64,000 nucleotides of DNA from assembly GCA_003667245.1 (NCBI GenBank), contig RCNN01000183.1, positions 1 to 64,000 on the forward strand, written 5' to 3'. The position numbers were made by a program, and so were the translations under genes. Below the pieces are notes generated by a model. That model worked only from the letters and a program-made list of their open reading frames with translations. It was not told the origin of the DNA and did no database searches. Positions 36,801 through 49,622 of this stretch are shown here, piece after piece; positions within the stretch are counted from its first letter, which is position 1, and each line of letters starts with the position of its first letter. Origin of the DNA: Heterostelium multicystogenum. Lineage: Eukaryota > Evosea > Eumycetozoa > Acytosteliales > Acytosteliaceae.

Positions 36801-39800
36801 TAATTGTTTGAATTTTGTGTGTGTGCTGATGGATGAATTGTTATTTTCAAAACTGTAAACTTTGGGAGATTACAGCCACCACCACCTAAAAATAAGTATG
36901 TATGATTGGTTTGCTTGGTGGGGTCGTTTGATTTGATGAGATTGTAGTGATATTATTACTATTTGTGTATACACCCACTCCAACACTAACTACCACCAAA
37001 ACATTCTTATTTTTGGTTCTCAAACAAACAAACAATCAATCAATCATGCAGTCTTCACCAAAAAAGATGAAAGTTATTATTAAATTTGGCTGTTATTCTA
37101 TTCTTATTCTGTTGTTGTTGTTTTTGACATCAACCAACTAAGAACAATTAATCATTCATTTATGAAATGATCAGAAATCAAAAAATAACAACAATATGAA
37201 GAGTGCTGATTGACTGATTGATTCGAACAACATTACTTAGATTGGGTAGTGGATTGGTGAATTTATATTATTAATAGGAAGAGCAACATAAAATAAAGAT
37301 GGGTGTGATGGCGTGTGTTTGTTTAATGTATTATAATTGTGAGTGAATTTGACTGGTGTGAAGGACTTGTGGCCTGTTGTGTTAGTGGTAGATCAAACTC
37401 AAATAAAAATAGTCACTATTGTGTTTGAACTAAAAAAATAGTTGAGTCGCTGATGATGATGATTGATTGTCGTGTGTTATGTTTAATTAATAAAAATAAC
37501 AAATTCTACTTGTTGATCAAAAAATATGTTGTGTGATTGCCAGTGGGATTTGTGATTAATTATAAATTTATAAATAATCGATGTGTGGCGATTGCTACTA
37601 CATTTGGCATTTGTTTTGGTAACACTGGGAGTGTTGTGCACTGTTTAAGTATAAATTTAGAGGTGAATCTCTCGCACACACCAACAACAATAACAATAAA
37701 AATAGATTTATTGGTGTTAGATGAGCAACTCTGAAATAACTTTGTGATTAAGATGACAGGCTGAATTGCTCTTTCCAATAGATTATTGAAGATTTTAGGA
37801 ATTGCCGTTGGCCTAATGGGAGCTCATTATCGTATTTAAATAAATGGGTTGGTGTTGGCTCCAAGTATGAATGAATTGTTTAAGAACACATTTCATTCAT
37901 TAATAGAATAACTTTGGTTATAATATTATTGAAAGAACCAAATGTAGCCATGAATAAATGAAATGAAGAATGTTGGGTTCTTTGTAAGTGTTGATTTTGA
38001 AAGTGTCATTGAAATATAATGCAATAGAAAATCAAAACTAAGAGTTTTGCTATTGAGGGATTTATAAAAACACAAAAATAATAATAATTGTGCAAATCCT
38101 GGATTTTTGATTGTAAACTCGTAAGGCATTGCACGATGCGATTTTTTGATCAGCATTTTGAGTGATGAGACGTGCAATGTGGGTGATATATAATTAGTTT
38201 GGTCAATGGGTATGACCCTTAATTTTTCCGAAATCAAAGTTACCCACAGCACACACACCATATGACACTCGAATGTCTATATTTGAGTGTGGTTGGTGGT
38301 ACCATAGACTTTATATTAGATTTATGAAGTAAAAATGAAAAAAAAAAACTTGAAAAAAAACACCAAAAAAAATATATGTTTGTTGGTGGCAACTTGGATG
38401 ACAATGTGTGTGTTGTGTTGTTGGTGTGGTCGTGTGGTCATGTGGTCGTATGGGTTTGTCAAAAAGCAACCCACACCTAAGGATTCTATTTACACCATCA
38501 CACACACACACATTTGCAAAAGGGGGAAATCAAAAAGTGTTGTGTGCCTATTTAATCATGAGTGTTTTAAACAAACACTTGTGTGTGGTGGTAATTCAAG
38601 TTTGGAAATTGCGATGAAGAACTGACGACTTGAAATTGAACACACCCATCCACTTTCAAGTCTGACATTCACCCACTTTTCTTATACTAAACGAATGTTA
38701 CATTATTATTTACTGTTTTTGGTCATTTAATAAAGAAACACTCGAATGTGACCAAAACAATAGATTGATTTACTTTTACTACTCTTATTTGCCAATATAT
38801 ATATTTAGTAAAGTATACGTACATCAGGTTTATAGTGTTTTTAAAGGTTTGGTTTAAGGTTGTTTAGGAAATAAGCTTTTTAACAGCTTTGCTAATTAGC
38901 AAACAACAATAATAAATACTATGTAAAGGTACGTTGTATTGTTTGTTTCTTGCTACTTTGGTTTTAAGTTACTGGGGTTGTTGTTTGTTGTTTTTTGTTA
39001 AACTTTGTTTTGTCTTTAGTAATGAGAACTAACTAGTTAGAAGAATGTGAATGTGCAAAGTTGGGATGAATATTTATAGTATGATTTGAGTAATATACAA
39101 CAAGCAATAGCAACTTTGTTTTTTTTGATGTTATTTACTGTACTAGTTGCTGCTATCAATTGATTTTAATAGTGTTTTAGAGTGTATAATAATGAGTGTA
39201 AAGAAGTAGAATACTGGTAGTACTTTCTAAAAAAATTAATTACATAAATATTAAAGTGTGGTGTGGTTTTTTTGTGTGTTAATTTTTGTTTTGAATGGGG
39301 GTTTTTTATCAATTAAATTTATTTAATTTCATTTTTATTTTTAAATTCTTTTATGAAGTTCATAATAGTTTTATTTGAAACATTATTATAAATAATAATA
39401 TTATTAATATTAAAAATTTTATTGTTGTTGTTTACCTGACGTCACATGTGATAATTGTGCCTTTTATATCTATTACCTATATATTATTATTATTTTTCTC
39501 ACAACTCTTCCTGCCCTGTACAATTGCTATCAATGTATCAATTGGTTGGTTTCACAAGACAAACTCAATAATAAAATATAGAATTACACTACAACTTGTA
39601 AATGAAAGTTTGTAATTGAGTTGTGTTTCTTTGTTTACTTTTACACAAAACGAAAAAGGAATTCCTTTGCTGTGCCTATTCTATGAAGGTCAATAATTCT
39701 TTTTAATTATGATTATACGCACATAGTAGCAATAGTTTACTATTATTCTTAATTAAATGACTCTTTCTCTAAAGTCTTGCAGAACGTTGTTGTTCTGATT

Positions 39801-39969
39801 TTTTATAAAGATAAGTCATTGATTCCAATTCAAAGAAAAATCTGCTAAACTTCTCAATATTTTAAAAAAACACAACTCAAAAAATGGCAAAGATATAAAT
39901 ATTTATGTACTACTAAAGATTATTATTTTACAATTATATGAATTGCAACTTAAAGACACTTAGTTAATA
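33885..39969. other. 6-kb gene desert, GT-rich on the plus strand
   Basis: No gene could be supported. The plus strand is markedly rich in G and T (TTG, GTG, TGG words) over most of 34-39.4 kb, with TTG tracts near 35235-35262 and 35463-35484 and AT tracts near 36386. Open frames such as 34350-34721 (minus) and 38335-38625 (plus) follow this skew and have no motif. Confidence 0.5.
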
Positions 39970-41413
39970 ATGAATTCAATAGATGCCGAACAGTTAAATG
40001 AGTATTTATCAAAAGGGAAAATAAATATATAGATCATATACTTGGTTTGATATATGGCAATGCTCTGGGTGATGCACTTTGGTCTTGGTATGTATATGTT
40101 AACTATCTGTAGTTGAGAGTTTTACCAAAAATAATTAGCTAATTGATAATCGTTGGATCATTATATACAGCAACTGAGTTTTGGAACAAGAAAGAAGTTC
40201 AATCGCGTTATCCCAAACGTTAGAGATCTAATCCCATTCCCTGACTATGTTACCAACAGACATAATTCTCGATGGGACAAGGGTGATTGGTATGATGTCG
40301 AAATCCCACTTGGATCTCTGGGTGGCTTTAGTTGATTATTATGTATTAACCGAGTGTAATCAATGAATGATTGAATGAATGATATTTTTTATAGGACTGA
40401 TGATACAGATCAACTTATTGTTTTGATGAATATGTTGAACGATAAATGGTGGAGTTGTTAACTTACCGGATGCAGCAACTAAACTAAGACATTGGATCGA
40501 TAATGGATTTCAGAGGTGGGAGATCTACATGGTATGGGTATTGGACAGACAGTTATGGCTGTTACCACTCATTCCAAATTTACGGTGAATCCCTTGGAGG
40601 CAAGCAAAGAAATTTGGATTCAAATGGGGAAGAGATTTGGTTTCAAGTTTGCTGCCAATGGTGCGGTGATGAGAACATCTATTCTGGGTTGTGCCAGTTT
40701 CGATCAGCCTCAAGTTGTCGAAAGAAATTCTATTCTTTGTGCTCAGTTGACTCATTACGATCCAAGATGTATTATCTCTTGTACAACAATCACTTCAATT
40801 CAATCGGCTATTATCAGACACTACAAGGAGTTTGGTTTCAGCAAACCATTGGAAGCCAGAAAATATCGAGCAATTTATCAAGGATGCAGAGAGTCAAGCA
40901 AAAATAGTTATGGAGAATTTAGTGAAAGAGTACGGAAATGAATATAAACAGAGTGAAGCGGATGCCCAGTTCGAAGAGTATCAAAAGTATCTATATGAAA
41001 AGAAAGAGTTGGCTGATTTGGAGTTGGATGAACAGTCATCGATTGGATACACATATAAATGTATGGGTAGTGCCATCTGGGGTGTACGATCGGAAAATGA
41101 CTTTAGAAAGACAATTGATCTTTTGATTAGAGAGGGTGGTGATGCTGACACCAACGCAGCAGTTTGTGGTGCGCTCGTTGGATGTGTCATCGGATATACC
41201 CAACTACCAGCAGACATGCTAAAGGCTCTTCCACACAAAGCATGGCTCGACCAAATAGTGATGAAGTTCATAAATAATGTAAATATTGAATCCACCAAAT
41301 CCAGATGGCCACTCCTTGTCTTGTGGCCACTTCCGAAGAAAAGGAAGCAAGAAAAGAACTCCAGGTGTTGTCAGCAATTGCACTATCTGCTAAAGTTGTG
41401 TCAACTTTTTTAA
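39970..41413 (+). CDS. ADP-ribosylglycohydrolase (ARH/DraG family)
   Basis: Start at 39970 (MNSIDAEQLNEYLSKGK). After a break comes HILGLIYGNALGDAL, then a GTATGT...ACAG intron (40088-40170) and ATEFWNKK...PFPDYVTNRHNSRW. A second intron (40290-40394) joins GDW to TDDTDQLIVLMNML, the metal-binding TDDT motif. Later blocks are GDLHGMGIGQTV, AANGAVMRTSILGC, THYDPRCIISC and the C-terminal metal site GGDADTNAAVCGALVGCVIGY. All key acidic residues of the DraG/ARH fold are present, so activity is plausible. Frame breaks occur near 40030, 40079, 40205, 40450, 40515 and 40910. The exact C-terminus is uncertain because two frames remain open near 41310. Confidence 0.85.
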
Positions 41414-41530
41414 AAAAATTTGAAAAATTTTATGTAAATTTGTCAGTTCAAATAAACTGTTATATTACACTATTCTTAATTAAAACAGTCGATTGTTGTT
41501 CTTCCTTTCCTATTGTTATATTAGTAGAGA
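41414..41530. other. short spacer between tandem genes
   Basis: AT-rich 117 bp upstream of the DMAP1-like gene. It should hold its promoter and leader. Confidence 0.4.
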
Positions 41531-43601
41531 ATGTCTGATGTTAAAGATATTCTAGGTGTATCACAGCCAGGTGTGACTACATCAACTACAGTTGATTCCA
41601 TTTTAAAGAAAAAAGAGAAGCCAAAGACACCCAAAATAGGTAAATGAACCAATCATACAGTCTTGGTGTCGAAAGTTGCTTACTAACAGTTAATCTTTAA
41701 TACAATTGTAGAGGGTTCAGCAAGAGGTGGATCTACTATAGACAAACTTTCAGCAAGCATTTCTTAATCTTGAAGGTGAGACACTTACTTTTGCCGCTCC
41801 CATCACAAACGCAGGTCTAAAAGAAGAAGAGAAAGCTAAAGGTTTCTTGGGAGAAGCGAGGATTTAGAAACAATGGAAGAAACGATAACATGACACTATA
41901 TCACTATGTTAAATCAAGTGATAAAAAAGATGGTAATTGAAGATAAAATATACCTAATGCTGCTGTTCAGCCTGAGCCGCTTCTAACCTATAAGTCAATA
42001 TATTATTATAGATTATAAGTAATTGTAGATTCAACAAAAAAGATGGAGATTTTAATATACAACGAAGAGGAATACGATCTATACTTGAGAGATCCTGATT
42101 GGACAAAGGAAGATACCGACCAGCTTTTAGAGTTGGCTAAGAAATTTGATACCAGATTCATTATTGTTCATGATAGATTCCAAGGAAGTGTTCCTCGTTC
42201 AATCGAAGATCTAAAGGATAGATACTATAAGATACAATCAAAGCTTGTCGAACTACGAACCAAACCAGAGGAAGATCCATATCACAATCCACTTACCAAT
42301 TATAATTTTAACAAAGGTAATACTATTATCCGACTTTGTTGACTCAGAGTCATTAGGGCAAATAACTAACATTAACATATTCATTTAGTATACGAAACTC
42401 AAAGAAAACTACAAGCCAACAGAATATTCAATTTATCAAAAGAGCAAGTCGAAGAGGAAGACACATTAGCTGAGAAATACCAAAGTATAGAGAAGCATCT
42501 TTTGAAACATAGCAAGTAGGTCTTGTGTCATCAAAATGATAATAATTTCAATTCACTAACATTGTCATCTACTTAAAAGGGATAGTAAGTCAATTTTTAA
42601 AGATGGCAAATCTAGCTGTTACCAATGGTCCACTCAAACATTACAGTCAACAAGATATTGTAACCGAAACTGTATGTAATCTATTCCACATTATCGTAAT
42701 ATTACGATATTAATATGTATATCCTTTTAAAAATGATAGAAAAAGAATAAGAAAAAGTTGGAAGCAATGGATGAAAAGGACAATCACTGCAAACAATAGA
42801 CAGGCACAGAGAGTTGATGCAACATTGTTTGACTTGCATATTGGTAAACCATTCAATAATGTTCTTGCTAGAAGATTTTTACAATGACTTGAAGCAAGAT
42901 ATTATCACTTTATTGGATGTCCAGAAATATTATCTGGAGAAGCGATATCACTGCGAGATTCTAAAGTCTCAAAAAGAGTTTTTACAAAAAGAAATAGAGG
43001 CTATGCAAATGACTCCAGAAATTCTGGCAATTCCTGTGGAGGAAGAGAATGAGCCTGTCCCAGCTTCGACAACAATCACAGCACCAGCAAATATAGATTT
43101 AAATAGTAGCAGCCACAACTTGAATGTCAGTCAGAGTGGTGATTCTGTCAGCACAATGTCAACTAATACTCCATTATTCCAAATGTATGCGTCTGGCGAT
43201 CTTACTCAATCGGTCGATGGTTCAGTTCCAATTTCTACACCTAAAATGGAAGAATCTGCAACAAACAAACAAAAGGGTACTTTAAAGCGAAAATCTCTGA
43301 AGGATGGAGAAGCTTCAATTGATTTGACAGCTAGCAGTGGTTCAGTACAAGTTGATTCTGCAAAGAAAAAGAAAGCTGCTTCTAGTGCAGAGAAAAAGAC
43401 GCCAAAAAAAGAAAACTACTGCTCCTCAAGAAAATGCAATTCCAATTGACTTAAGCTCAAGTGTCGATCAGATAAACCCAACTGAGCCACCACTTAAAAA
43501 AGAACAAATCATCACCCAAGAAAGAAAAGAAAAAATCTACACCAAAGACTCCATCAGAGAAGAAAAAAAGAAATAGTACAGGTGATGATTCATTAAAATA
43601 A
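41531..43601 (+). CDS. dmap1: DMAP1/SWC4-like subunit of NuA4/SWR1 chromatin complexes
   Basis: Starts MSDVKDILGVSQPG. Exon 1 ends at 41639 with a GTAAAT donor. The next exon needs frame changes and carries a WEKRGFRNNGRNDNMTLYHY block, the family's W-x2-F-x-N-x-R-x-D motif. The following exon (from about 42030) contains the SANT/Myb-like domain: YNEEEYDLYLRDPDWTKEDT, DQLLELAKKFDTRFIIVHDR and RSIEDLKDRYYKIQSKLVEL. Then come YETQRKLQANRIFNLSKEQV, DATLFDLHIG, LLDVQKYYLEKRYHCEI and a Lys/Ser/Pro-rich tail. The most natural end, PSEKKKRNSTGDDSLK, is at 43601. Five or six introns have clear GT...AG ends. It would link histone acetylation and H2A.Z exchange. Confidence 0.82.
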
Positions 43602-43720
43602 TAATAGGAATAAATAATTTGTAAATGTATAAAGATGTTAGTTATTTTACATAGTTGTTATAAGCCAGAATTCAAATCTAGGGTTATAACAAAATTTATT
43701 GATAATCTAATCTATTTTGT
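43602..43720. other. convergent 3' spacer
   Basis: Short AT-rich spacer between two convergent genes. Confidence 0.5.
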
Positions 43721-44364
43721 TTAGTGAGAAAGAAGTTTGGAAATGGTTGGGTTATTGATACCGTAGGTGATCCATTCGTCGATGGTAAATGGTTTTGTCA
43801 CCGTTGGCATCGGCCTTGTGAAGGTTCTCAATACATTCCTTGATTTCGTTTTCTGGAATTTTACCATGTTCACCGACAGTGACAATGCTCTTGCAAATCA
43901 AGTCAAGTTCAGCCAAATCCAAAGTACCACTTTCGTCATTGTCGAATACAGCAAACAAGAATCCCAACTTTTGTTCAACAGTGGCATCAACAACAATACT
44001 GGCCAAGGCAGCAAACTCGGCAACAGAAATTTTACCATCCTATATATTCCAACAAAATTGAATCAACATTTATGAGTTTACTTATTCATTGAATGATAGT
44101 CAATTGAAATTTACCTTATCTCTATCACAGGCATTGAACATACCCTTCATAGTACCTTCTGAAAAATCCAAGTTGTGATTGGTATAATTTTGAGAATTCT
44201 AAAATTAATTAGATTTAAAGATTGTTAATAAGATTATTTAATCACAGAGTCAAAAAAGAAAACTTACCATCATAGGTCAAAAGGTGATTTCTGTCAGTCT
44301 TGACATGGATAAACATGTAGTAAAGGTTATCAAGAACACTTAGTTGTTGTGGAGCTTCAGACAT
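43721..44364 (-). CDS. EF-hand calcium-binding protein (three visible EF hands)
   Basis: Exon 1 (44364-44268) begins MSEAPQQLSVLDNLYYMFIH. Introns at 44267-44199 and 44114-44040 have GTAAG/GTAAA donors. Exon 2 contains DFSEGTMKGMFNACDRDK after one break. Exon 3 (from 44039) continues DGKISVAEFAAL, DNDESGTLDLAELDLI and DANGDKTITIDEWITYG, giving three canonical EF loops. It ends TISKLLSH at 43721. An extra T near 43788 truncates the raw frame before the third loop is complete. Total length about 165-170 residues fits the dictyostelid CBP-type sensors. The specific partner is unknown. Confidence 0.8.
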
Positions 44365-44712
44365 TTCTATGAATTGTGATAAATATATATTATTACTATT
44401 TATATTTGTTTGTTGGAGTTTTGTTGAATAATTAAGGTAATGTTGGGTTTTTGATAAGGTAAGCAATCTGCTCCACTAATTTTGGTGGTTGAGTTCCAAT
44501 TTAATTTAATTTCAAATTATTTTCTAAATTAAAAAAAAAAATCTGTGCATGTGAAGTTGACCTTTTAGGTTTTCAAATAAAAAAACAATTTTCAAAGGTT
44601 GACACAAATTTATGCTGATTGATTAGTTTTCTTTGTTTTCAGGTTATTTTACCACCTGCGTAAGCTTTTATTGGGATCAATCAAGTAGAGCATAAATTGT
44701 TTGATCGACAGC
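44365..44712. other. intergenic spacer
   Basis: AT-rich spacer between the 5' end of the EF-hand gene and the 3' end of the Ire1-like gene. Nothing else was seen. Confidence 0.45.
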
Positions 44713-47700
44713 TTAGTAGAATTCATTGAGATATTCTGACGAATTATTCTTTGTAATCTCATCTCTGAAAAATTGATAGGTATAAAGTAGCAATGTAGGA
44801 TACTTCTCCAAAAAGTATTCAAGTGCTAGCTCTTGACTGTTGAACCACAGTATCTTTTTGTTACGATCTGTATATATTTCTTGATGGTGGTGTATACAAT
44901 TTCGAACACATCTTAATAAATCTTTTACATTTTGGAAATTATATTGTGATCCTAATAAAAGAATTTCAATTGATATTATTATTAGTACAGTTTAGAAAAT
45001 ATATATATATATATATATATGCTGATTTTGATATTTACCTTCATTTAAGACTGATAGTAAATTTGAGTCAATCGATTTATCCCATGGCTCTTTGAGGAAT
45101 GAATGGTTGAGATGGGTATTGAGTGAAGTTGGTGAGTATTTCTTAATGGCCTGGTGAGCTTTGTCGATGAATTTTCAATTTTTGTTCCAATTTCCAGAAG
45201 AATGGATGTTTGGTAACGGTTTGGATCGAAGGTCTGGCAGACTCTTCAAATGATATCATCCAAGAGATCAAGTCAACAGCATATGGATCTGTCAGGTCTT
45301 TGAGGTCGGGGCGGTTCATTATTATATTTGGTACTCTTAATATCATATTTTCACCAAATGGATGTTTGCCTGAAGTGATAATATAATAAATCAAACAACC
45401 AAGTGAGAATATGTCGACTGATGAAGTTTTTCTTTGTTGGTTGATCACCTCCGGTGCATAATATCCACCCATTCCACTTGGCGTATGTGTGAGGGTAAAA
45501 GAGGATTCGACCATCATCTTACTTAGACCCATATCGGTAATAAAGAGTTGACCATCTTTGAAAAGAATATTTCGAGGGTTGAGATCGTTGTGAACAATCT
45601 GATGCGAATGGAGGAACTTAACTCCTTCTACGATTCCATCAATCATAATCTGCTTGGAGAGTGACTCTAGTTGATGTGAGTTAGATTTGTCTTCAAAGAG
45701 CTGCTGAAGTGACATATCACAAAGAGTCAATCCTAAATAAATAAAGTTTTTATCCTCTTCACGATCGATGTAGCGCACCAAATTTGAGCACTGGTTTGAC
45801 TTTGTTGTTAATTCAATCAATACTTCTATTTCCTTGTCAATGAGTTGGTTGAATCCTTTCACTATTCTCTTGATTGCAACAGGTACTTTATCGCTCCATA
45901 GTCCACGAAATACAAGTGTGGCATTACTTCCTCTACCAATAATGTCTTCTGAATTGAATTTAAACTTTCCTATATGTGTATCATATTGTTTTGGAGCTGG
46001 AGCTGGAGTAGGTATTGGATTGGGTGTGTTTGGATTAGATGTTGTTGAATTGGATGTCGTTAGATTGGGTGACTTTGGAATAGGTGTTGTTTGATTGAGT
46101 GTGTTTGGAGACTGTGTCTTTGGATTCGGACTTTTCGTTGATGGAGGTGAGGTTGATATTGTATTGTTTGTCGTTTTGGGTGGTGAAGCAGATACAGGGG
46201 AGTTGGGTATTTTCAGTTTAGGAGAAGATTTACTTTGCGGAATGGATTTCGACGGACTGGGTTGAGTTGGCTTTGTTGGAGTTAAAATTTGAGTTGTTAT
46301 ATTGTCTTTTATATTATTATTATTACTATTATTACTACTAGATTGTTCTAAATTTCTATTGCTTTCATCTACGTTGGTTATCTCCTCTTTTTGTTTATCT
46401 TTCTTTATCTTGTTCTTGGTCTTCTTTTTTCTTTTTGTTATTTGATAAATCCTGGACAATCTTGTTATTGTAATCATCTCTTTCTTTTAAATCTTGAATG
46501 ATTTTCAGTACTTCTTCTTTATCATTTGTTCTATATTTAAGTAGATCTTTTGATTGTTTGGAAAGTGGTGTTCCATATTGATTCAGAAGGTATGACAGCG
46601 GAGCTAATTGACCAAATAGAATAAATACATCAAGCAAAGAGAGAGTCGGGATATTTTGAAGAAATCCAAGATATTCAGTATTGAATTCGTTACTGAAAAA
46701 GCGTCTAGCCAATTCAAGTACCTGTATTGTCTTCATATTGATCGAGCGAATGGGTGGAAATCCTTCTTGAGATAGCATAGTTTCGATGCTGTCCATATAC
46801 CATCCAAAAGTAACGAATGGTATCTTGGTGTTGTGTATGTAGATGGGCCATTGTGAGTTTACAAATTTCATATTCACTACCAGTTCCAAAAGTCCTTGGT
46901 ATCCTTCTTGAGGTTTGTTCATCATATCTATCAATATTCCATCACAGGTATGCCATGCTCCATGTAGTTTATTTCGATTCAGTCCAAGTTTTATAAGTGT
47001 AGCATGATCGCCCTTGTTTATCACAAGATTTAGTGTACTCAACTCATTGAGTCGATATGACGAAAGGGGTTGTGTGCACATACATTTGAAAGGCTTTAGA
47101 GGGTAAGTGATATCCAGGTCATTAAGATTGCTCAGATATGTATAATTTAATTTGAGAGCTACGACGTCTTCAATATCGAGTTTGCGTTGAACGTTATTAC
47201 AGGTTACAGGATTATTTACATTGGATCTAGCAATTTCCATTATCAGTGATCTCTTTGATTGACTATCATTTGTATGTGCCATTGTCCAGAAAGGATTTGA
47301 ATCTGGATTATCGAGTGCGTAGTTTGGTTGTAGTAAAAGTAATTCTTTGAGTATATAGTTTTCTGACATGACATCAAGCAAAGTTGGATAAGATGCATTG
47401 AACTCCATATTGAATAGACATTTAAACATATTAAGAACTCCATTGAATGCAGCTATATATGCCAGAGTAACTTCTATGTTTTCATGTAGATGTTGATTTT
47501 CTGGCTCCATCAATTTCTTTGGGAAATAGAATGAGCCTTTAAATGTCTTCAAGTGTGGTTTTCTACTTAGTAAACTAGTGAGGTCAGCAATTATCTCTGT
47601 AGTTGTATCCAATGTGTTTTTGTAATGCGAAATGAGATACTTGAGGACATAGAACAACACTTTGTCCGATAGATTCCAATGAAGATATGAAAAGTCGTTC

Positions 47701-48719
47701 CAAATATTGCTAGATACTTTGATGTTGTTGATTAGATTTAAATAGATAGCTTCATCACTGAGTTTGGTTAGTGCTATTTCAATTTGCTGTTGTAACCTAT
47801 AAAGTCAAGAATTAATATTGGAATTCAAAGCGATGTGTAATGTTGTTGTGTTTGGTTGTTTCTTACTGTTCTCCGCATATACTATTATCAATATAATTGC
47901 CCAATCCAAGCATAAAGTTCAATACTTCTTTTGCATCTTCATCGTTCACTGACACCATCGATATACCTTTGGAGTTTATGTAGATCTTTGAAATATCTAT
48001 ATCTTTGTATGCATCATCTCTATTGATGCCGGTATTTTCATTGATATTACAAAGTGCTTTCTTGATCCTCAAAGCTAATTACGAGGGATTAAAGTTAATG
48101 TTTGTGTATCCGATTTAAGAGCTATCATTATTATCTTTGTCATACCATATTGCTCTTCTAATCGAAATCTAATTCTGCTACCTGAAGGTATGGTTAGATT
48201 TGTGCCATCTAAGAGAGGAGTATCCATTGATATCAGTTTGCTCGTTTTCTGATCTGTCTCTCGGTTGTGGCTTGTGATTTCCAAAACTAAATTATCCTTC
48301 ATTTGATAGGTAAACGGCAGAGATGCACCGAAAAAGAGAGGTTTGAGGGATAATACCTTTCTAAAAATATCTCTGCCTACCTTGAGATGCTGAGTATCAA
48401 TGATCATTGAGCCCATTGAGAACTCAGCGACATAGTAACCAGAGCCAACTAGATGAAAGTCTAGGTATTTGATGTTGTGGTATTCATGTGAAAGCTGCTT
48501 GACAATAAAGATTCGGTCATTGATCTTTATATAGCCATTCTCGATCCATTTGTCTCTTTGGTAGCTATCGAGAAGCAACAAGCTATCGTTGTTTCTGTTT
48601 GAAGGAAAAATAGTGATCAAATGATGCCTACTATCTTTATCTTCTGATATATCGGCATCTGAGCGAATGGATTCATCGATGGTGAGAGCAGAATCTAGAC
48701 TTTGTTCGCTAGTAACCAC
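44713..48719 (-). CDS. Ire1-like protein kinase/RNase (irl family)
   Basis: A ~1,300-residue product read through three breaks (48075, 46430, 45165) and two introns (one near 47863-47800 and 45038-44952). The N-terminal ~430 residues are non-kinase (MVTSEQSLDSALTIDESIRS...ALRIKKALCNINENTG). A helical Leu-rich region follows, then a Ser/Thr/Pro/Asn linker. The kinase domain has DIIGRGSNATLVFRG, VAIKRI, catalytic loop HNDLNPRNILF (HRD changed to HND, Asp and Asn kept), DMGLSK in place of DFG, GGYYAPEVIN and SVDIFSLGCLIYYI. Directly behind it is a KEN-type RNase block with DLLRCVRNCIHHH, keeping Arg-Asn and His-His. No signal peptide or TM segment is evident, unlike true Ire1. This is the plan of the dictyostelid irl kinases. 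Confidence 0.82.
45000..45020. repeat. (AT)n microsatellite in an intron
   Basis: About ten AT units inside the last intron of the Ire1-like gene. Confidence 0.85.
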
Positions 48720-49216
48720 ATTGATCGTGGTCGGATAGGTTTCAAAGTATAAATAGATAAAAGTAGAGTCACTTTTGCTTCTGTGGTTGTGTCTTTTCTT
48801 GTAAACTATAAGAAGGTGTAGAAAAGTAATGGGGTGAAAGTGATTCGACTATATCACTAATATATCTTATATAGTCTGCTTTGTTTTGTATATACAATAT
48901 AAATAAATACATATTATTATTATTATTGTTGTTGTTGTGTAGTTATAACATTGCAAATCTACTACTACTAATATGATTATTATGATTATAGTTGTGACAC
49001 AAACGATTGCATCTGATCATGCACTTCCAAATAACAAAGATACAAAAAATGACCAAAGTGTCAAACTTGAGTGTTAATTCACAAAATATTCGTATTTTAT
49101 AAATACTAAACTTTTTAGGTCGACAACTCTTGGTTCATATTTCCATTATTTAGTTTTTATTTGGAAGATTTTAAAAATTTATGGCTAATAACATTTTTTG
49201 CAATTTCAAAGAAATT
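48720..49216. other. intergenic region upstream of tRNA-Ser
   Basis: AT-rich, with an ATT/TTG tract at about 48914-48936. It holds the promoter of the Ire1-like gene on the left and the tRNA 5' flank on the right. Confidence 0.5.
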
Positions 49217-49297
49217 GACACCTTAGCCAAGTGGTTACGGCGATTGACTAGAAATCAATTCCCTTCGGGGGCGCAGGTTCGAATCCTGCAGGTGTCG
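49217..49297 (+). tRNA. tRNA-Ser(AGA)
   Basis: The 7-bp acceptor GACACCT/AGGTGTC is perfect and followed by discriminator G. The anticodon arm is ATTGA-CTAGAAA-TCAAT, giving anticodon AGA. A long variable arm (CCC-TTCG-GGG) marks it as a class II serine tRNA. The T arm is GCAGG-TTCGAAT-CCTGC. There is no intron. CCA is not encoded, as expected for eukaryotes. Confidence 0.97.
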
Positions 49298-49301
49298 AAA
49301 C

Positions 49302-49306
49302 TTTTT
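49302..49306 (+). terminator. Pol III oligo(T) terminator of tRNA-Ser
   Basis: Five T residues beginning 5 nt after the discriminator base, the usual RNA polymerase III stop. Confidence 0.8.
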
Positions 49307-49318
49307 AAAATAAATTTA

Positions 49319-49331
49319 ACCGGAGGCGGTG
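49319..49331 (+). promoter_or_regulatory. post-tRNA palindromic motif (ACCG-N4-CGGTG)
   Basis: ACCGGAGGCGGTG starts 22 nt after the tRNA-Ser discriminator. The same ACCG-N4-YGGTG pattern follows the other two tRNA genes of this window at 19 nt. Function unknown. Confidence 0.5.
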
Positions 49332-49369
49332 ATGTAGTTCCTAAAAAATAAAAATGTAACAACAACAAC

Positions 49370-49581
49370 ACAATTTTACAATAATTTATAAAAATATCAA
49401 TTTTACGAAAAAAACACCTTAAAAGGAAAAACCGAAAGAATCTTAATCAGATTAATAATTTACTACAAATAGAGAAACTAACTAAGTATATTATTTAATT
49501 TGATTAAGGTTCTCTATTCAGAGTTTAGTTTGAGTTATATCTTTTAATAACAATAGGTCTGATCAACCTATTATTTATTAA
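49370..49581 (-). repeat. dispersed repeat B, copy 1
   Basis: About 210 bp that match 60163-60364 in opposite orientation with roughly 80% identity by eye. Both contain GGTTGATCAGACC, GTAAATTATTAATCTGATTA and TTTCGGTTTT. It begins about 72 nt downstream of tRNA-Ser. It has no ORF and is likely a remnant of a mobile element. Confidence 0.75.
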
Positions 49582-49622
49582 AAAAATTTTCCATAAGGAA
49601 GAACAGTGGATGATGTGTAATA

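Noticed and set aside
38335..38625. 96-codon plus-strand open frame
   Set aside because: It begins in a poly(A) tract and translates GT repeats. No coding signature.
40290..40335. Read-through peptide after GDW in the ARH gene
   Set aside because: It is intronic. Splicing at 40290-40394 restores GDWTDDTDQ, the conserved metal site.
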